From: Atrichornis clamosus | Lineage: Eukaryota; Chordata; Aves; Passeriformes; Menuridae | DNA length: 64,000 nt | NCBI GenBank assembly: GCA_013400975.1 | Contig: WBMZ01009485.1 | Span: 1 to 64,000 of the forward strand | Direction: 5' to 3' | Shown here: piece after piece, positions 62,101 through 64,000 of the stretch | Position numbering within the stretch: position 1 is the first letter of the stretch | Layout: each line of letters begins with the position of its first letter | Notes under the pieces: generated by a model | What the model was told of the DNA's origin: nothing | Seen by the model: only the letters and a program-made list of their open reading frames with translations | Databases searched by the model: none | Made by a program: the position numbers and the translations under genes

Positions 62101-64000
62101 TCTTGCCTACAGGCTTTATTATTAATTTATTAACATTTATCTATTATTTAAATATATATTAATTATTGATAATAACTAATTTATTAATTGTATTTTCTCA
62201 GTGAAAAATTGCAGTAGAACGACGTTCAACCTAAACACATGACAAAAAACATTTGTGAATGGAATAGTAAGCCCAAAGAAGTGAATATTAGTAAGCAACT
62301 ATTAAAAGGTATTTAGTGTGTAATCATAAGCTGCATGAATTGTTTATTTGCAAGATAATTCACTCACACTGCAATTCCTTTGATTAAATTTTTACTTTAG
62401 TTTGGTCCACATAGCAATCCCAATGCTTTTCATGTAGTAATCTAACACAGCTCAAAGGTTCAATACTGCAGTGAGCTGCTCATGAACAATTTATTAATTG
62501 CTTACTTTGCAAGACTATATACACTCTGTTGAGAAAATATACATATGTTTCTCAGTTTATTAGTTATAAATTATTCTCCTGCTTGTGTTTCAGATGCTTT
62601 AAATCACAAGGCATACTGGTAATTACATTTTCTTTTCACTTTTTTTTTTTTTTACTTCAGATATATACAACCTTCAACTTCATTCCTTAAATTCTTGAGT
62701 CCTGCCACTATGACCCCTGTACCAGGCCCAGGCACCAACAGAGTGATTTAGTGTGAATTTTGGCTCCCTGAGAGGTTTTTCCCTGATAGTCTGGAAAAAC
62801 AAGCTCCTCTTTTATTCATATGGCTAAGTGCAGCATGGAAGCAATGCTACAGGCTCCCTGAATAGTCCAGCAAGAGATGAAAGGATACATCCTACATCTT
62901 CACTGTCTTTTCCTAAATATCTTTGATGACACTTCCAGAGTTCAATACTTGATGTGAAAGTGGTTTGTGTTATGGTCACTGGGAGGGGAGTTAACTTTAC
63001 CAGCTATTTCAGTCCTACATGGTTTCTATTCTCGACCGGTGTGAACTGAATTGGAGCAATGGACCTCATTTTGGTTCTTGCACTGGAGGTAGATGTTGCA
63101 GGTAAAGTAGATAAGGTGGGATACTCCCAGGGTTTCCGTCTATGAGAGGTGAATCAAATTAGCCCATTTTAACAAGTTATTTAAGCACCAGAATATTTTG
63201 TTTGCTTGTGTATTTAGAAGCTGGCAGAACTGAAGTCCACATCCCAAAAATATTCTTATCCATTCCCTTCTGTAGGCAACTTTTAAACAAGATAAAATGT
63301 TCAATTCAGACTTAAGGTATATGCACAGGTATCCTCTCTCCCTTTCCCTCTTCCTCCCCAGTGACTTAATTTAGTTTATAAACCAGAACAAACTGCAAAT
63401 GAGAGAGCTGTTGATACATTGAAAAGAAGGTGAACAAAGCCAGGAGACTCCTCAAGGCAGCCTGAAGCAACCTGTGATGGGAGATCTGAGCAACAGAAAG
63501 AACCTGGCTACATGGGGCTTCAGTCCTTGAAACTAAGACTCCATGACATTCCTATGCCTCTCAACCATGTTCATTTCCTCTTAAATCCCTTTTGCCTCTC
63601 TTACAATTTTCCCTAGAACAAAACCCAACAACTGATTTTTTATGACCAACTCAAGAAGAATCAACAGTGCCTGAAATTTAATGCAGCATTTTGTTATGCT
63701 TGTAAATGGACTAGCAATTAGGTGGAGCCAAATGCTGGGGCCAGGACTGGTTTGCTCCTTCCAGATTGGACTAGAGAATATTTCCTTCACGTGCTAATGT
63801 GTTGTGTTGCAACTTCAGGCTTGATCTTGATTAGTATTTAAAGGCATATTACTGGAAAATATTAGCAGAGGCATTTTAACCCTACAGACAAATGGGGAAA
63901 TTAAAACATGTTATTGCTGGATAGATTCCAATAGAAATGCACTACCTGGTACGTGTAAAAGCACAAGATTTTTGTTCTCTGTCCTGCTTTAAAAGACATT
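56151..64000. other. Unique AT-rich non-coding sequence
   Basis: 7.8 kb with no recognised mobile element or gene. It includes a very AT-rich stretch at 62110-62200 with TTATTAAT words, a small hairpin around an A-run at 60601-60628, and a 14-T tract followed by a strong acceptor-like AG at 62660 without a convincing exon after it. Confidence 0.5.
60601..60628. repeat. Inverted repeat flanking an A run
   Basis: TAAGACTT at 60601-60608 and its perfect reverse complement AAGTCTTA at 60621-60628 flank a 12-base loop made of G and eleven A. It may form a hairpin; no function is implied. Confidence 0.7.

Noticed and set aside
62640..62760. Long T tract and AG at 62660 as an exon start
   Set aside because: The only open frame after it reaches a stop without a convincing donor.
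1..64000. CRISPR arrays, tRNA or rRNA genes, phage or plasmid features, toxin genes
   Set aside because: None is present; repeats are dispersed LINE/LTR elements and simple sequence of a vertebrate genome.

Overview
The window looks like avian nuclear DNA, probably from a songbird or a related bird. The evidence is many CR1 LINE fragments with the bird-type 3' end (an ATTCTATG-like repeat after a 'cccttccaac' block), three LTRs of bird endogenous-retrovirus type, and otherwise AT-rich single-copy sequence with rare CpG. I found no complete protein-coding gene, tRNA, rRNA, CRISPR array, operon or other prokaryotic or viral system. All long open frames lie in repeat-derived sequence or read as chance. 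The layout best fits a 5' CpG island followed by a very long intron or gene-poor intergenic DNA.

Layout. 1-640 is a dense CpG island with a GCC run and a G-quadruplex motif, the only promoter-like region. 641-16098 is mostly unique AT-rich sequence holding a very old CR1 (2130-2960), a short CR1 3' end (12740-12882) and two GC-enriched patches (8640-8900, 14040-14800). 16099-17088 is an ERV LTR on the minus strand, followed by a CR1 copy (17936-18436). 18437-28455 is unique apart from one CR1 tail (20762-20948); it includes a patch with a POU octamer and paired E-boxes at 20267-20318. 28456-29066 holds a trinucleotide repeat and the 3' part of a second LTR of the first LTR's family, on the plus strand. 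31637-32075 and 36060-36490 are CR1 copies on the minus strand. 43924-45403 holds an A/C-only tract, a CR1 reverse-transcriptase remnant, and one CR1 inserted inside another. 46865-47403 is another CR1, followed by an isolated 57-bp cluster of nine CpGs with two inverted repeats (47535-47591). 53946-56150 holds a CR1 fragment, a complete solo LTR with a perfect 5-bp target-site duplication (54482-55147), and an ancient CR1. The last 8 kb appears unique and unannotated.

Most elements lie on the minus strand (seven of eleven CR1 segments and two of three LTRs). That would be expected if the window were intronic to a plus-strand gene starting at the CpG island, but the sample is small. Three short segments (7751-7845, 34752-34845, 48850-48917) have splice-like borders and one uninterrupted frame. 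They are candidates only and I could not match them to a known protein. I do not see a previously undescribed biological system; the best leads are the nested CR1, the isolated CpG cluster, the octamer/E-box patch and the candidate exons.
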